Under the pieces are notes generated by a model. It was not told the origin of the DNA. It was given only the letters and a program-made list of their open reading frames with translations, and searched no databases. This document shows positions 25,604 to 33,557 of a DNA stretch of 55,475 bases, one piece after another; position 1 is the stretch's first letter, and each line of letters opens with the position of its first letter. The stretch is taken from positions 1-55,475 of the IMG/VR virus record IMGVR_UViG_3300049460_000376. One strand, written 5' to 3'. A program made the translations under genes and the position numbers. Source of the stretch: a virus.

Positions 25604-26901
25604 CGGGCGAATCCCATTTTGATGGCGGTGACCGGTTTAATGATCGGGTACTCGCGGTGAATGAAGTAACCGCCGCCGTCGTTGGCGTGGTCGTTTCCTT
25701 GGCTCTTATCCGGCTCGCCGTTCGACGCCCAGATCTGCTGTTCCAGGCCATCGGCGTAGGTCGGGCATGTAAACGGGTTGACCAGGTAACGCCGCTCGCC
25801 CTGTGCATTGCAGAACATGGCGTTCATGGCGTTGATTCGATCCTTCACGGGCGGGTTTGCCGCCGGCGCAATGACCGTGAACCCAGCCTGCTTGAGCATG
25901 GCAATATCGGTGAGGCTGGCATTGACCGACTTGCGCGAATCGCCGGAGGCGTCCGGGTAGATCCGGATCTCGCAGGTCTTTTTGTAGTCGTTGCCGGTGT
26001 GCTCCCAGTACCGCTCTTTGATGCGGCGGATCATGTCCGGCGTGTCGTAGCCATCCATCAACTCGTCCACGGCGCGCGGTAAACCCTGATCACGTTTGAC
26101 GTGCGTGATCGCCGCCATCTTGCCGACGTTGAAGTCCATGCCGATGAACAGCGGCTCGCCGGGCTGCACAGTGTCGAAGCACTGGTTCAGCTTGCGGTCG
26201 TAGGCGTGGTAGATCGATCCGGATGTCAGGTTGACGAACTGACCGTTCAGGTAAGCGCGGATCAACTGTTCGGGGTACGACTCCATCAGCGAGGCGATGT
26301 AATCGTCAGGCAGGTTCAGCTCGTTGTCGAAGGTGCTGGCTTGGATCAGCCCATACATTTCCTTCAGCGCCGGCTTGTCGCGCAACTGCTTCACGAACTG
26401 GAGAAAGACGAACTTGAAGCCTTCCGGCGTCGTGGTCACGTCCACGCCGTTTTTCAGCCCGGGCAGGTTATAGCGCATCCGAGCAATGATCTTGCGCCAG
26501 GCCTGCTGCGCCTTGATCGACGTCAACACGTCCAGCTCGTCGACCAGAGCGTGACCGATCTTGAAGCCCACGATGGTCTGCGGCTTCTCCATCGACCGGC
26601 AAATCACAGTGCCGCGATACTGTCGGCCGCTGTAGATGTGAACCTCATGGTTCGCCTGGTTGATCTTGGTCTTCAGCCCCCAGTCGTAGGCCACCTCCTC
26701 CATCGTGGGATAGAAGATGTCTCGAATCTGCGGGTAAGTCGGAGCGAAGTAGCCAGCGTTGACGCCCGGCCACTCCATAAAGTGCTTGCTGAGCGCCGAG
26801 CAGCCGACCCAAGTCTTCCCAGAGCCGAAGCCAGCAACGAAAGCGCGAAACTTGTGGGGTAACAGGAGGAACTGCGACTGCGGAACGTTAAGGCTCGGCA
26901 T
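25600..26901 (-). CDS. terL: Terminase large subunit
   Basis: 433 residues from MPSLNVPQSQF (GAGGAAGCCGA upstream). Walker A GFGSGKT at residues 24-30, Walker B HALVDELD near residue 120, and the nuclease-domain acidic motif IGMDFNVGKMA near residue 240. It packages phage DNA into the prohead with the small subunit, whose gene overlaps it by 14 bp. Confidence 0.95.
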   Translation of the reverse strand: MPSLNVPQSQFLLLPHKFRAFVAGFGSGKTWVGCSALSKHFMEWPGVNAGYFAPTYPQIRDIFYPTMEEVAYDWGLKTKINQANHEVHIYSGRQYRGTVICRSMEKPQTIVGFKIGHALVDELDVLTSIKAQQAWRKIIARMRYNLPGLKNGVDVTTTPEGFKFVFLQFVKQLRDKPALKEMYGLIQASTFDNELNLPDDYIASLMESYPEQLIRAYLNGQFVNLTSGSIYHAYDRKLNQCFDTVQPGEPLFIGMDFNVGKMAAITHVKRDQGLPRAVDELMDGYDTPDMIRRIKERYWEHTGNDYKKTCEIRIYPDASGDSRKSVNASLTDIAMLKQAGFTVIAPAANPPVKDRINAMNAMFCNAQGERRYLVNPFTCPTYADGLEQQIWASNGEPDKSQGNDHANDGGGYFIHREYPIIKPVTAIKMGFAR

Positions 26902-27349
26902 TCGGCTTCCTCGCATCCACTACGTCGACCTGAATGCGCGTCGGGATTGCCGGTTCGTCGTCGGGCTCATCCTTACGGTGGCGATTGACGTAGACGTCGC
27001 CGACTTCCTTCGCGGCCTGTTCAAGGATCTGCATGGCGAGGCCAATGTTTTTCATCGTCTCCGCCCGCTCAACAAACCGGTTCATCGCTCGAAGGCGGAA
27101 CGCTCGATTGGCGATCGGGATCTCTGCGGTTTCTTCGCGGAAGCGCTTGCGGGCGTCTTCAAACATCGTCACCCAGCGCTTGGCCAGGCCTTTCCCTGAA
27201 GTCTTTGTGGGGTCGTGCGTCTCCACCTGCTGGCGAGTCACCGATATCCCGTATTCTTTTTGGACGGCTTCAACAACCTGTGAAGGCGTGTCGAAGCACG
27301 CCAAGGCCTGAACGATAAAGGCCTTCACGTCGTTTTGAAGGGCTGCCAT
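26888..27349 (-). CDS. terS: Terminase small subunit (DUF2280)
   Basis: 153 residues. MAALQNDVKAFIVQALACFDTPSQVVEAV and the HTH-like YGISVTRQQVETHDPT segment match DUF2280 terminase small subunits. It recognises the packaging site, which should lie in or near this gene. Long charged C-terminal helix follows. Confidence 0.9.
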   Translation of the reverse strand: MAALQNDVKAFIVQALACFDTPSQVVEAVQKEYGISVTRQQVETHDPTKTSGKGLAKRWVTMFEDARKRFREETAEIPIANRAFRLRAMNRFVERAETMKNIGLAMQILEQAAKEVGDVYVNRHRKDEPDDEPAIPTRIQVDVVDARKPNAEP

Positions 27350-27380
27350 AGATTTTCATCCGTCCAGAGCCTGTCCAGAA

Positions 27381-28004
27381 TCAGGCCGACTTGAGCAGAC
27401 AGGTTCCGCAGGCCCTCGAAATGTTCATTTTCCCCACCTCAGCAGGATTGTTTGCAGCGTCCACCAGCTCTTGAACTTGAGGGCTCGCCCCATACCGACG
27501 CACCACACCGACGAACTCTTCAACGTCGTGTCCGCGCATCTCAAGCTTGGGCAGTCCTTCCTGGGTGAATGCTGGCTGGCCATACTTATCGGTCGCTTGA
27601 GCTATGTGATACAGCTCATGTTCGATGAGGGCGCAGAAATCAGCGTCGGAGCAATCCGCGCAGTAATCGGCAGCCAGAGTGATGATGTAGGCCGGCACAT
27701 CGCCGAACCAATCGCACATCTGCTGTTCCATCCGGGCCTTCTGCCAGCCACCAGCGCGGAACGCCACCTGTTCAGCCTGTCCCACCACCGTACGCCCCTT
27801 CTTCGTGAAGGCAGCAGACGCCCACATCACACGAATGTCCGCATCGATCAGATGGGCGTGTTCTTCGTTGTGGATGCTGCCGGTGTCAGCAAGGATCTCG
27901 GCTTGGAGCCATTCCCACACTTCTGGAGCGGGTGTCAGGCGAATGCCGAAGTCGGAAAGGTCGGACAGCTCAAGCAGTGACGCCGGGGGGAGTGGTCTTT
28001 GCAT
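27381..28004 (-). CDS. Putative phage metallopeptidase
   Basis: 207 residues from MQRPLPPASLLELSD, GGAAGGGCTG upstream. A zinc-protease HExxH motif is present as H129-E-L-Y-H133, after CADCSDADFCALI. The family is known from many phages as putative metallopeptidase beside terminase, role unsolved. Starts 35 nt inside the HslV-like gene, so probably co-translated. Confidence 0.85.
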   Translation of the reverse strand: MQRPLPPASLLELSDLSDFGIRLTPAPEVWEWLQAEILADTGSIHNEEHAHLIDADIRVMWASAAFTKKGRTVVGQAEQVAFRAGGWQKARMEQQMCDWFGDVPAYIITLAADYCADCSDADFCALIEHELYHIAQATDKYGQPAFTQEGLPKLEMRGHDVEEFVGVVRRYGASPQVQELVDAANNPAEVGKMNISRACGTCLLKSA

Positions 28005-28443
28005 CAGCCCTTCCCTCGTCAATGATCAGTGTGCGGATCGTGCCGCCGGTGTAAACATCACGCTTCGCCGCCGCCTCGACAGCCTCCTTGGCTGTTGCGC
28101 CCATATCCATGGCAGCGAGTGCGAAGTCGCGCCCACTACCGATGGCAAACGAACGCTCCATCCATACCTCGTCCAGCCAGAATCCACTCTCGGCGTCACG
28201 ACCGATCTGGCAAAGCCTGCCATTGGTGACTACCAGCCCGTTCGCGTCGAGCGGCTTATCGCTGGTCTTCACGCCGAAAAACTCATCCATCAGGGCGGCA
28301 AAGTCCGCCCCGCAACCCGTGAACAGGAACTGATGGCCATTCCTATGGATGAGCTTTTCGTAGTCATCGTGGTCGATGAGAGAACCGCGAGTGACGCGAG
28401 AGTCATAGGCGATAACGCCGTCTTTGTAGGCAATGGTCGTCAT
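27970..28443 (-). CDS. HslV/proteasome-like Ntn hydrolase
   Basis: 157 residues from MTTIAYKDGVIAYDSRVT. Methionine removal would expose Thr2, the nucleophile used by HslV and proteasome beta subunits, and the following pattern (xTTIxxxDGxIAxDSRxT) fits that fold. The later SGRDFALAAMDMGATAKEAV block matches the family's second helix pair. It is translated together with a metallopeptidase. Whether it is an active protease is unknown. Confidence 0.82.
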   Translation of the reverse strand: MTTIAYKDGVIAYDSRVTRGSLIDHDDYEKLIHRNGHQFLFTGCGADFAALMDEFFGVKTSDKPLDANGLVVTNGRLCQIGRDAESGFWLDEVWMERSFAIGSGRDFALAAMDMGATAKEAVEAAAKRDVYTGGTIRTLIIDEGRADAKTTPPGVTA

Positions 28444-28628
28444 GCCGTCACCCTCTGGAACCACTCTTCAATGATCCGGCGCACTACTGGCTCGGTCAGG
28501 ATGGCGGATGGCTTGTCGCCGGCGATCACTGATCGCACCAGGTCACAAGGCAGCACATGGACGCCGTCATCGGCCGTCACCGTCAGGTGCGGGCGCTGGT
28601 CAGCGATGTCGTGAATGTCTGCGGTCAT
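28440..28628 (-). CDS. Small hypothetical protein
   Basis: 62 residues, ATG overlapping stops of its neighbours on both sides by 4 bp. MTADIHDIADQRPHLTVTADDGVHVLPCDLVRSVIAG reads like a small soluble protein. Unknown; part of the translation-coupled group before terminase. Confidence 0.7.
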   Translation of the reverse strand: MTADIHDIADQRPHLTVTADDGVHVLPCDLVRSVIAGDKPSAILTEPVVRRIIEEWFQRVTA

Positions 28629-28816
28629 GCCTTCACCATGTTGTGAGTCTGTGCATGAGCGTGCCCGTGCAGCTCAGCGACGATCAGGCCTTGAGGTAGG
28701 CCGGCAGCCCTGGCAGCGTCGATAGCCTTGGCGATCGCGCTATCCAGATCGGTCAGTGCCTTGTTGATGTCTTGGCTCAGCGGCAGCGCGTGGCGCAGGC
28801 GGGTTACGTTCGTCAT
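28625..28816 (-). CDS. Small hypothetical protein
   Basis: 63 residues from MTNVTRLRHALPLSQDINKAL with GGAGTCTGC upstream. One long helix followed by a histidine-rich end (ELHGHAHAQTHN). Coupled with the next gene. Unknown. Confidence 0.7.
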   Translation of the reverse strand: MTNVTRLRHALPLSQDINKALTDLDSAIAKAIDAARAAGLPQGLIVAELHGHAHAQTHNMVKA

Positions 28817-28828
28817 GCAGACTCCAGT

Positions 28829-28868
28829 GTCGCGACACAATTTGCTGATTCGCGAAACGTGTCGCGAC
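28829..28868. repeat. Spaced inverted repeat, half-site GTCGCGACAC
   Basis: GTCGCGACAC (28829-28838) and GTGTCGCGAC (28859-28868) enclose 20 bp. Very similar pairs lie at 36448-36483 and 46000-46038, where the spacing between CGACAC and GTGTCG is 20 and 21 bp. This copy lies between the holin stop and the next start. Confidence 0.75.
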
Positions 28869-29201
28869 TTACTCGGCCTTGCGGGTCGGTAACTTGAAGT
28901 CAGTCACCCGATCCGCGATGTTCCGGATCTTCTCCACGCCCAGGAAGCCAACCCAGCCGCCGGCGAAAGTAGCCATGCTCTGGGGCAGGCCGAAGAAGTC
29001 CAGGCCGCTGATGATGGTCAGTGTCAGGCCGCCGCAGATGGCGCCTTCCACCAGCATCTGGCGACGAGTGCCGCCACCGTAGGTGATCCGCAATACAGCC
29101 ATGGCGCAGGACAGCGCAGCCGCATAGAGGATTGGCGAATGCTGGCTCAACCACGCAAGCGCTATCGCCCATGTGTCTGGTTTGTCTGGCATGTTTGGCA
29201 T
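28869..29201 (-). CDS. Holin (lambda S-type family)
   Basis: 110 residues, GGGGAGGAACCGAG before the ATG. Three likely membrane segments (about 22-40, 52-68, 72-90: LYAAALSCAMAVLRITYGG, MLVEGAICGGLTLTIISGL, ATFAGGWVGFLGVEKI) and a basic tail, as in Phage_holin_3 proteins. It forms the lesion that frees the endolysin. It is far from the endolysin/spanin group, at the start of the late region. Confidence 0.88.
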   Translation of the reverse strand: MPNMPDKPDTWAIALAWLSQHSPILYAAALSCAMAVLRITYGGGTRRQMLVEGAICGGLTLTIISGLDFFGLPQSMATFAGGWVGFLGVEKIRNIADRVTDFKLPTRKAE

Positions 29202-29441
29202 CTCGGTTCCTCCCCGTCAGGGAGTGGTGATCAATGGGTGGGAATTCACCCGTCGATTTGAGACGGCTCGAGCAGCACTCCCAGCTTGAGGCGATGGGTG
29301 TGGCGGAGCCGAAAACAAAAGGGCTACGCGATGGCGTAGGCCGGAATTTTTATCCAAATCAGCCCGTTAAGGATTGTCGGACAATTCTTTGAATTTTTTC
29401 GTCTACCAAAAATCATTAGTTCATGAGCAATAGGAGGACTC
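29202..29441. other. Divergent intergenic region, possible late leader
   Basis: 240 bp between the holin (minus) and 29442 (plus). It contains a minus-strand terminator-like hairpin CTACGC-GATG-GCGTAG (29324-29339) followed on that strand by CCCTTTTGTTTTC. The AT-rich part 29345-29420 could hold promoters for the plus-strand genes. Confidence 0.5.
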
Positions 29442-29720
29442 ATGAAACCGATAGATCTTTTCGTAATCGAGTACAGACTTCATGGAAAGCCGAAGTCATT
29501 CATCATTCGAACAAAGATGATGAACAACACGGAAGCGTGGCAGTGGGCGAGCTGCGATGCAGGTCTCGTTCCAATACCCAAGCCAGGCCGACCGCCGCTT
29601 AAACGTTTTTCCAAACCCATGGCGGAAAGGTTTGGCGTTACAGATGTCCAGTGGCGGAAGTCAGCAGCCCTCGCATGGGACGAGGAGCACTCACATGACC
29701 GAGAGCATTCTGGGTTTTAG
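29442..29720 (+). CDS. DUF6555-like small protein
   Basis: 92 residues. MKPIDLFVIEYRLHGKPKSFIIRTKMMNNTEAWQWASCDAGL resembles a Pseudomonas family I recall as DUF6555 (YRLHG, EAWxWASCDAG). AGGAGG upstream of the ATG. Plus strand between minus-strand late genes, so likely a lysogen-expressed moron. Overlaps the next gene by 26 nt. Confidence 0.72.
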   Translation: MKPIDLFVIEYRLHGKPKSFIIRTKMMNNTEAWQWASCDAGLVPIPKPGRPPLKRFSKPMAERFGVTDVQWRKSAALAWDEEHSHDREHSGF

Positions 29721-29934
29721 AGATGAGCATTTTTGGGATGACGAAATAGCCGCCAACACTGAGCTTTTTCGTCAAGCAGACGCGCTCGATGAAGCAGCTT
29801 ATAAGATCATTCAGTACGACCGAGAGAGCGCTGAAGCTTGGGCGCGCTTCTCTGAAGCAAAAGCTGTTGCTGATGCGAAACGCACGGCCGCCTATCAGGA
29901 CTGGATGCGAATAAAACGAGCGATGCGAAAGTGA
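29695..29934 (+). CDS. Small hypothetical moron protein
   Basis: 79 residues from MTESILGFRDEHFWDDEI with GAGGAGCACTCAC before the ATG. Acidic at the start, helical and basic at the end. Overlaps the upstream gene and is followed by a hairpin (29944-29966). No family recognised. Confidence 0.7.
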   Translation: MTESILGFRDEHFWDDEIAANTELFRQADALDEAAYKIIQYDRESAEAWARFSEAKAVADAKRTAAYQDWMRIKRAMRK

Positions 29935-29943
29935 TGCTTTTCG

Positions 29944-30005
29944 AAGCCCCGCTATGTGCGGGGCTTGCGCAATTGGTCGCATAAAAAAGCCCGCACGGAG
30001 CGGGC
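29944..30005. terminator. Back-to-back terminators for convergent genes
   Basis: AAGCCCCGC-TATGT-GCGGGGCTT at 29944-29966 ends the plus-strand pair, though the T-run is short. GCCCGC-ACGGA-GCGGGC at 29989-30005 with an A6 run before it serves minus-strand transcripts from 30022-30324. Confidence 0.7.
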
Positions 30006-30021
30006 AATGGGAAATTCTATT

Positions 30022-30324
30022 TCACGCGCCGGATTCAGGATCGGACGCCGGAACGTCGCGCGGCTCCTTCAAATCAGCGCTTTGGTCGACAAAATTCGAA
30101 TCAGCATCAGGAGCCGCACCGCCATTACCACGCCCTGTCTGGGCGTCTTGATCAGAGCCAGGGTTTCCGGGCGGTGGGTTCCAATCTTCTGGTCGTTCGT
30201 CAGTTCCTTGCTTCGGCTCAGATTCAGCCTTCTCTAGGCCTGAGTCATGACTTCCGCCAGCGTCAGGCGCTTGCTCGCTTGGTCCTGGGTATAACGCTTC
30301 AGGGCCGTTGTTGTCGTCAATCAT
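30022..30324 (-). CDS. Disordered acidic protein
   Basis: 100 residues, GGGAGAGAATC before the ATG. Rich in P, G, D, E and S, with no hydrophobic core (GPEALYPGPSEQAPDAGG onward), so disordered throughout. It ends exactly before a terminator. Function unknown; could be a structural accessory or a flexible inhibitor. Confidence 0.65.
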   Translation of the reverse strand: MIDDNNGPEALYPGPSEQAPDAGGSHDSGLEKAESEPKQGTDERPEDWNPPPGNPGSDQDAQTGRGNGGAAPDADSNFVDQSADLKEPRDVPASDPESGA

Positions 30325-30655
30325 GATTCTCTCCCGTCAGACGCGCAGGGGCTGCGCTTACTGTTGAGAGATCTATTCAAGACAGGGAGTGCAACTTCAT
30401 CGACGAGCGGGCGAAAACAAGCTCATGCGAATGCAGAGGCCCTGAATAGGTGCGCTCGTCTTTCCGAGCTGTCGGCCAAAGACTATCCCAGCGTCAACGC
30501 CCCTTTGCATCGATCTCGCTGATCCAGTCTCGCGCCACCCCGAAAGCAAGTTTGAGGTCAGTGCGCGCGGGCTGCCGGTGTTGATTCCGTACGTCGCACT
30601 ATCCGGCTTTCGACGTCCAGGCCTTCCCGAAGGCTGTCCTGGCTACAGGTGTTGC
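30325..30655. other. Long non-coding stretch before phage tRNAs
   Basis: About 330 bp without a gene that I can support. A short open stretch on the minus strand near 30505-30590 ends TDLKLAFGVARDWISEIDAKGR and could be the tail of a decayed gene; it has no start codon. The remainder may be the 3' leader of the tRNA transcript. Confidence 0.4.
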
Positions 30656-30730
30656 TGGCTGGCATGGGAGGGTTCGAACCTCCGACCGGGCGGTTAACAG
30701 CCGCCTGCTCTACCGCTGAGCTACACGCCA
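30656..30730 (-). tRNA. tRNA-Asn (GTT)
   Basis: 75 nt with encoded CCA. Acceptor TGGCGTG pairs with CATGCCA (one G-U), discriminator G. Anticodon loop CTGTTAA gives anticodon GTT. D and T arms have the usual AGCTCAG and GTTCGAA. Lies 3 bp from the second tRNA, forming a phage tRNA pair. Confidence 0.92.
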
Positions 30731-30733
30731 ATT

Positions 30734-30809
30734 TGGTGCCGTCACGAGGATTCGAACCCCGGGCCATTCGCTTACAAGGCGACTGCTCTACCGCTGGAGC
30801 TATGACGGC
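30734..30809 (-). tRNA. tRNA-Thr (TGT)
   Basis: 76 nt with encoded CCA. Acceptor GCCGTCA pairs with TGACGGC, discriminator A. Anticodon loop CTTGTAA gives TGT. The top base pair of the anticodon stem is mismatched, leaving four good pairs. T loop GTTCGAATC normal. Confidence 0.88.
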
Positions 30810-30826
30810 GAATTTCAGGCATAAAA

Positions 30827-30850
30827 AAACCCAGCGCGGAGGCCGGGTTT
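30827..30850 (-). terminator. Intrinsic terminator
   Basis: AAACCC...GGGTTT stem with inner GC pairs, preceded on the plus strand by a seven-A run; reads as a minus-strand terminator between 30867-31133 and the tRNA pair. Confidence 0.72.
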
Positions 30851-30866
30851 CCTATGCAAAACTCTT

Positions 30867-31133
30867 TCAGCTTACGTAGCCTTTTCTCAAATTGGTCATG
30901 TGCGTGCGACCATTTGGGATGGAGCCCTCGCTATTGATAACCACGGTCCCGTGATCACCAATGCAAGGCTTAATTCGAGTTTCGAGCCATTTGGTAATTG
31001 ATGTCACACCGCTCGCGGCACGGTTGTAATCATAGTCATCCACCATTGCGTTTGGATCACCGCGCACAACGAGACGAACCTCTTCAAGCTCGAAAACCTT
31101 TGCCTCAAATGCAGCTATCGAAATTTTTGCCAC
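30867..31133 (-). CDS. Small hypothetical protein
   Basis: 88 residues from a GTG with GAGGGAGTTTCCG in front (an upstream TTG at 31151 would leave no ribosome-binding site). VAKISIAAFEAKVFELEEVRLVVRGDPNAMVDDYDYNRAASG is compact and charged; C-terminal VVINSEGSIPNGRTHMTNL. Enclosed by terminators on both sides. Unknown. Confidence 0.68.
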   Translation of the reverse strand: MAKISIAAFEAKVFELEEVRLVVRGDPNAMVDDYDYNRAASGVTSITKWLETRIKPCIGDHGTVVINSEGSIPNGRTHMTNLRKGYVS

Positions 31134-31210
31134 CGGAAACTCCCTCTTCAAAAGCTGAGGATTCTCGGCAATCCGCGAGGAATGTGCAATATCACATTGG
31201 TATCACAATG

Positions 31211-31240
31211 AAAAAACCCGGCTCGGTGGCCGGGTTTTTT
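31211..31240. terminator. Strong bidirectional terminator
   Basis: AAAAAACCCGGC-TCGGTG-GCCGGGTTTTTT, a 12-bp perfect stem with A6 and T6 ends, so it works both ways. It separates the early-right operon end from the late-region genes; late transcription from upstream would need antitermination. Confidence 0.85.
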
Positions 31241-31320
31241 GGAGCAGCGCGTAAGTTGCCGTAGGCAAAACTCTAACAATGGCGAAATGATGCCCTCAGC
31301 CGTGCGGGAAGTCAAGGTCC

Positions 31321-31896
31321 CTATTGCAAGATCAACGGTTTCGCGCGATCCCAATATCTTTTGAGATACTCCGCCTTTCGTTCTAGTACCGGCTCTGAAA
31401 GCAGTTGTGGCAACTTGTATTGCCGCCTAAGCATTTGGGAGACCACGGATAATTCGAATCCTGAATAACCGTAAATGCTCATCAAGTCCTCGTTATAATC
31501 GTCGGGACATTGATCTTTCTCTAATGCAGAATGAGCCGCGTTAAATGCGAGCCCCCTCTCAGTCTTAAGCCATACGAGCTTCGCCAACACTGCCGGCTTG
31601 AAGTGATCAAGCTTTATCCCATCCAGTTGAAGCTCAGGGGTATCGCACCACCCCAAACTTCCCGTCTTATAGCCTGCCTGATCGTGCTTTCGAATTTCTG
31701 AATAGCAATGCGCGACATACCGATCCAGAACTCCGACAAGTGCTATGGCATTCAGCGTAGCCTCGGTGGCGATTTTTTTTGCATCCTTCCTGCTCTCCCT
31801 CCACCACTGAATGATGTTTGCTACAACTGCCGACACAACACCACTTGCCAAGACTATCTTGACCAGATCTACCCACCCGATAACTGCTTGATCCAT
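31321..31896 (-). CDS. Single-span membrane accessory protein
   Basis: 191 residues. One N-terminal membrane segment (about residues 11-29, LVKIVLASGVVSAVVANII) followed by basic WWRESRKDAKK and a helical cytoplasmic domain. It lies after the Q-position gene where lambdoid phages often carry accessory genes. Base composition is more AT-rich than its neighbours. The layout recalls 47296-47781 and 48650-49300. Function unknown; exclusion is one possibility. Confidence 0.75.
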   Translation of the reverse strand: MDQAVIGWVDLVKIVLASGVVSAVVANIIQWWRESRKDAKKIATEATLNAIALVGVLDRYVAHCYSEIRKHDQAGYKTGSLGWCDTPELQLDGIKLDHFKPAVLAKLVWLKTERGLAFNAAHSALEKDQCPDDYNEDLMSIYGYSGFELSVVSQMLRRQYKLPQLLSEPVLERKAEYLKRYWDRAKPLILQ

Positions 31897-31906
31897 AGCA
31901 CACAGC

Positions 31907-32488
31907 CTAAGCCGCCTCCTTCATCTGATAAATGATCGCCGCAATCGGGCTAAGCGCCATCCTATCAAGATCCTCGCAGCACTCGAATACTCTTTGGATA
32001 TAGGGCTCCCAGTCTCTAGCCCAGGCACAAGACTCAAGTCGCACTCCGTACACCTGCCACATCCACGCCCTGAACTTCTCGGCGTTCGCCAGCGGATCTT
32101 CGTTGGACGATTGTCCGCCCTGGTGCATGTACCGATACCGCCTCATGACGCCCTTTACCACGGACTCGATCTTCTCCCGCTTCGCCGCCGTCATGCGCGG
32201 CGACCGGCTTTGCACCAGCCCGAACACCACCTCTTCCGCCGCCTCGCGGATGTCGTCGTTCTGCTCTGCGGCGTACATGAAGTCACCGAAGACGCGGACC
32301 TGCGGATGCAGGCGCGCAATCGCTGACTGGATGTGCCCTGCCAGCGCGCCGTGCACCGCATGGTTAGCCGTCGGGCCTCGCTCAGTGGCTTGGACCACCA
32401 CGCCGAGCTGAGCGACGTCGGAGGACTGGCCGGGGGCCGGGTTGTATTTGCAGTCATGCCAAGCTTGGCGCGCTGAGTTAATTTTCAT
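31907..32488 (-). CDS. Candidate late regulator (Q position)
   Basis: 193 residues, overlapping ninG by 4 bp. Central basic helix region (MTAAKREKIESVVKGVMRRYRYMHQGG near residues 100-125) and a tryptophan-rich C-terminal part (MWQVYGVRLESCAWARDW). In lambda the gene after ninG and its neighbours is Q. No Q motif is recognised with certainty; the call is positional. Confidence 0.6.
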   Translation of the reverse strand: MKINSARQAWHDCKYNPAPGQSSDVAQLGVVVQATERGPTANHAVHGALAGHIQSAIARLHPQVRVFGDFMYAAEQNDDIREAAEEVVFGLVQSRSPRMTAAKREKIESVVKGVMRRYRYMHQGGQSSNEDPLANAEKFRAWMWQVYGVRLESCAWARDWEPYIQRVFECCEDLDRMALSPIAAIIYQMKEAA

Positions 32489-33090
32489 GCTGCCTGCCCC
32501 TTTTTCAGTTCTCGGGTCTTGGCCCGGTATTCGGCCTTGATGGTTTTGATTTCCTCGACGGTGTACTTGCGGGGCTCATGAGGCCCTTCCAACCAAATCA
32601 CTTTTTCGGCACCGATGCGCTGCACCAACCGGATGCGGTACTCGACCGCGTTACCGGACAGGTTGCGGTTGCACTTCACACACTGGCGGTGGATGTTCAG
32701 CGGCTCGAAGCGCAACTCCGGGCAGGCGCCGACAGATCGGTAGTGCCCGGCGTCCCAGCGGCTGCCGGTGATCAGGTCGTTGTCGTTCGGCATCGAGTCG
32801 CAGCTGATGCATGGCAGGTGCGCGTCACGCAGGCGGACGTATTCGTTCACGGCAGCTTGGGCTTCGCGCAGGTGATCCGCCCTGCTCTTCAGCTTCTCCT
32901 TGCGCACCTGGATATCTCGGCGATCGCGCTGGGCGATGGCCTTGCGGGCTTTGTCCTGATTCTTCGGCGCATCGATCAAGGCACATGCCGGGCTGCAAAC
33001 CGCCTGCCCCATCCGCGAGGGGACGAATGAGGCCCTGCAAGTAGCAACGCGGCATTTCTTCGGTTTGGGCTGCTTCCGTTCAATCGTCAT
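32485..33090 (-). CDS. ninG: NinG recombination protein
   Basis: 201 residues with the NinG/Rap layout. An N-terminal zinc finger (C13-x4-C18, C32-x3-C36: KCRVATCRASF and AVCSPACAL), a long charged helix, then CISCD, WDAGHYRSVG and HRQCVKCNRNLSGN. Rap is a junction-specific endonuclease active in phage recombination. 4-bp overlaps on both sides. Confidence 0.93.
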   Translation of the reverse strand: MTIERKQPKPKKCRVATCRASFVPSRMGQAVCSPACALIDAPKNQDKARKAIAQRDRRDIQVRKEKLKSRADHLREAQAAVNEYVRLRDAHLPCISCDSMPNDNDLITGSRWDAGHYRSVGACPELRFEPLNIHRQCVKCNRNLSGNAVEYRIRLVQRIGAEKVIWLEGPHEPRKYTVEEIKTIKAEYRAKTRELKKGQAA

Positions 33091-33557
33091 GCAGCCTCCT
33101 GGCTCAGCAGATCATCGAAGTACACGCCCTGCTGTCCGAAGCGCGCGACGATACGGTCGGTGTACGCCACACCCTGGGCGCGGTTGAACAGGCTGGTCAC
33201 CGGGAAGCCGTCCGGGCCGAAGAGTTTGCAGCCGCCCATCATGGCCAGCTTCGTCTCGTACGGGAGGTGGCGCATGACCCGGTACCAATCAGCCTGAAAC
33301 CCGGCGTCTTCGTTCAGCAGGATCTGCACCCCGACGTGCAATTTGCAGTACCGGCGAGCGTCGGCCTCGTCGCCGATCTGGGTCATCTCGGCAATACGCT
33401 TGTACATCGCAAACCACAGCCGGTTCTGATCGAGCGTGCGGTCTTTACCCGGGCGCAGCGACACCACGACGAACTTCTTGTCGCGGAACATGGTGCTGAG
33501 CTTGGTGATCGCCTCGGAGAGCTTGGCCTGACAGTTGACGCTGATTTTGTCGGTCAT
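33087..33557 (-). CDS. NinB/Orf-like recombination protein
   Basis: 156 residues. The LRPGKDRTLDQNRLWFAMYKRIAEMTQIGD region is like the RSLDQNRKLWA motif of NinB (lambda Orf), a single-stranded DNA binding recombination mediator, and the gene directly precedes ninG. The C-terminal part differs from lambda NinB, so this may be a related family. Confidence 0.65.
   Translation of the reverse strand: MTDKISVNCQAKLSEAITKLSTMFRDKKFVVVSLRPGKDRTLDQNRLWFAMYKRIAEMTQIGDEADARRYCKLHVGVQILLNEDAGFQADWYRVMRHLPYETKLAMMGGCKLFGPDGFPVTSLFNRAQGVAYTDRIVARFGQQGVYFDDLLSQEAA

Noticed and set aside
30505-30592. Possible gene remnant ending FGVARDWISEIDAKGR on the minus strand
   Set aside because: About 30 codons without a start; it could be a decayed gene end but cannot be supported alone.
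30656-30809. Reading frames across the tRNA pair (for example 30649-30879 plus and 30558-30767 minus)
   Set aside because: They run through both tRNA genes; their peptide motifs (GGFEPPTGRLT and similar) are the well-known false translation of tRNA sequence.
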